Positions 63,526 to 64,000 of a stretch of DNA of 64,000 bases are shown piece by piece. Every line of letters begins with the position of its first letter. Positions within the stretch are counted from its first letter, which is position 1. Source of the stretch: UBA868 sp016776875 (lineage in GTDB: Bacteria > Pseudomonadota > Gammaproteobacteria > Arenicellales > UBA868). The notes under the pieces are model-generated. The model was not told the origin of the DNA, did no database searches, and worked only from the letters and a program-made list of their open reading frames with translations. A program made the translations under genes and the position numbers. The stretch covers positions 2,170,001-2,234,000 of the forward strand of contig CP179198.1 of assembly GCA_051201585.1 (NCBI GenBank), read 5' to 3'.

Positions 63526-64000
63526 CGCCACTGCACCGTTTCTTGACGCCGGGCAGTACACAGCTGATTCCATTCAGGACTATGAGCTGGTATACGGAAA
63601 AGCGTTTGTCAGTCCGGGTGGAAAAGCCTGCGCCGACGATTTGATTCAAAAAATGGCGCTTGCTGCTGACGACCTTGTGCTTGATGCCGGATGCGGCCTC
63701 GGCGGTAGTGCTTTTTTAATGGCATCCAAATTTGGTCTACGGGTTGATGCTATTGACCTCTCCGAGAACATGATCGCGCTAGCCCAAAATCGACTTCGAG
63801 AACTGGATTGCCCTAAAACCATTCAACTCAAACAAGAAGATTGCCTTCAAATCGACACTGAACAAAAGTACAACGGAATTTATAGCCGGGATGTTTTTTT
63901 GCATATCTCTGAAAAACAAAAACTGTTTTCTGTGCTGCATCGAGCACTCAAGGTGACCGGCAAGTTATTATTTACGGACTATTGCTGCTCCCCGCCACCC
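63509..64000 (+). CDS. Phosphoethanolamine N-methyltransferase-like enzyme, 5' part
   Basis: The frame is open to the end of the window, so only about 164 residues are seen. It begins FLDAGQYTADSIQDYELVYG and FVSPGG, like the phosphoethanolamine methyltransferases of plants and protists. The S-adenosylmethionine motif I is VLDAGCGLGGSAF, followed by AIDLSENMI. It would make phosphocholine or related methylated bases. ATG 63509 overlaps the kinase stop by 17 bases. Arsenite and glycine methyltransferases share motif I but not the N-terminal QYT region. Confidence 0.82.
   Translation, partial: MDRNGNATAPFLDAGQYTADSIQDYELVYGKAFVSPGGKACADDLIQKMALAADDLVLDAGCGLGGSAFLMASKFGLRVDAIDLSENMIALAQNRLRELDCPKTIQLKQEDCLQIDTEQKYNGIYSRDVFLHISEKQKLFSVLHRALKVTGKLLFTDYCCSPPP

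Noticed and set aside
62644..63649. Open frames on the - strand over the choline-kinase-like and methyltransferase genes
   Set aside because: The + strand frames carry full catalytic motifs; the antisense frames show none.

Overview
The window looks like chromosomal DNA of a Gram-negative, probably marine proteobacterium. It encodes outer-membrane barrels (a FadL-type porin), a HlyD-type membrane fusion protein, a PutA-type bifunctional proline catabolic enzyme, Ugp/Glp and ProVWX transport operons, and several genes typical of osmolyte and sulfonate users (L-cysteate sulfo-lyase, betaine transport, dimethylglycine dehydrogenase). The species cannot be named from the sequence. No tRNA, rRNA, insertion sequence or CRISPR array was seen.

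Layout. 1-4150 (+): end of a peptide-type ABC importer (permease, two ATPases), an SDR that is in frame with the second ATPase, YtoQ, and a second SDR. 4212-8394 (-): arsenosugar-type module (ArsS radical SAM, two ArsS-linked glycosyltransferases, a TVP38-rhodanese fusion, a sterol-desaturase-like protein). 8753-16538: flavin monooxygenase, FadL porin, and an Lrp/putA divergent pair followed by a Ldh_2-type reductase. 16556-24738 (-): one glycerol-3-phosphate operon, transcribed glpR, ugpC, ugpB, ugpA, ugpE, then an EEP-family phosphodiesterase, a HAD phosphatase and glpD.

25056-37884 (-) is the most interesting region and looks like an unusual RiPP cluster. In transcription order it holds a class III adenylate/guanylate cyclase, two tandem Nif11-type precursor peptides (79-residue leaders ending ISGG and 7-residue cores RPYHKGT and QARRGRC), a membrane-anchored glutaminyl cyclase, a FAAL-carrier-condensation tridomain enzyme, a cyclic-nucleotide-binding-type protein, a HlyD secretion protein, a C39-peptidase ABC transporter and a second NHLM-type ABC transporter. 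The suggested logic is leader removal at GG, pyroglutamate formation on the Gln-1 core, and fatty acylation by the FAAL-ACP-C enzyme. None of the usual RiPP ring-forming enzymes is present.

37998-48741: amine oxidase, small enzymes, two cupins, and a set suggesting catabolism of proline-like or quaternary amines (proline racemase family, PhyH and IPNS-type oxygenases, DUF1989, EamA exporter, Rieske oxygenase). 48742-55119: CuyA with a divergent LysR regulator, then ProXVW with an intercistronic terminator. 55455-58896: a membrane protein, a putative outer-membrane barrel preceded by a hexanucleotide repeat, and a glycosyltransferase carrying an N-terminal MshEN (c-di-GMP type) domain. 58958-64000: EamA exporter, dimethylglycine dehydrogenase, choline-kinase-like protein and a phosphobase N-methyltransferase cut by the window end.

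Sequence quality: at least nine otherwise well-conserved genes are interrupted by single-base indels, many in short homopolymers, and a tenth indel probably explains the ATPase-SDR read-through. These look more like consensus errors than real pseudogenes, so the merged gene spans are given below.
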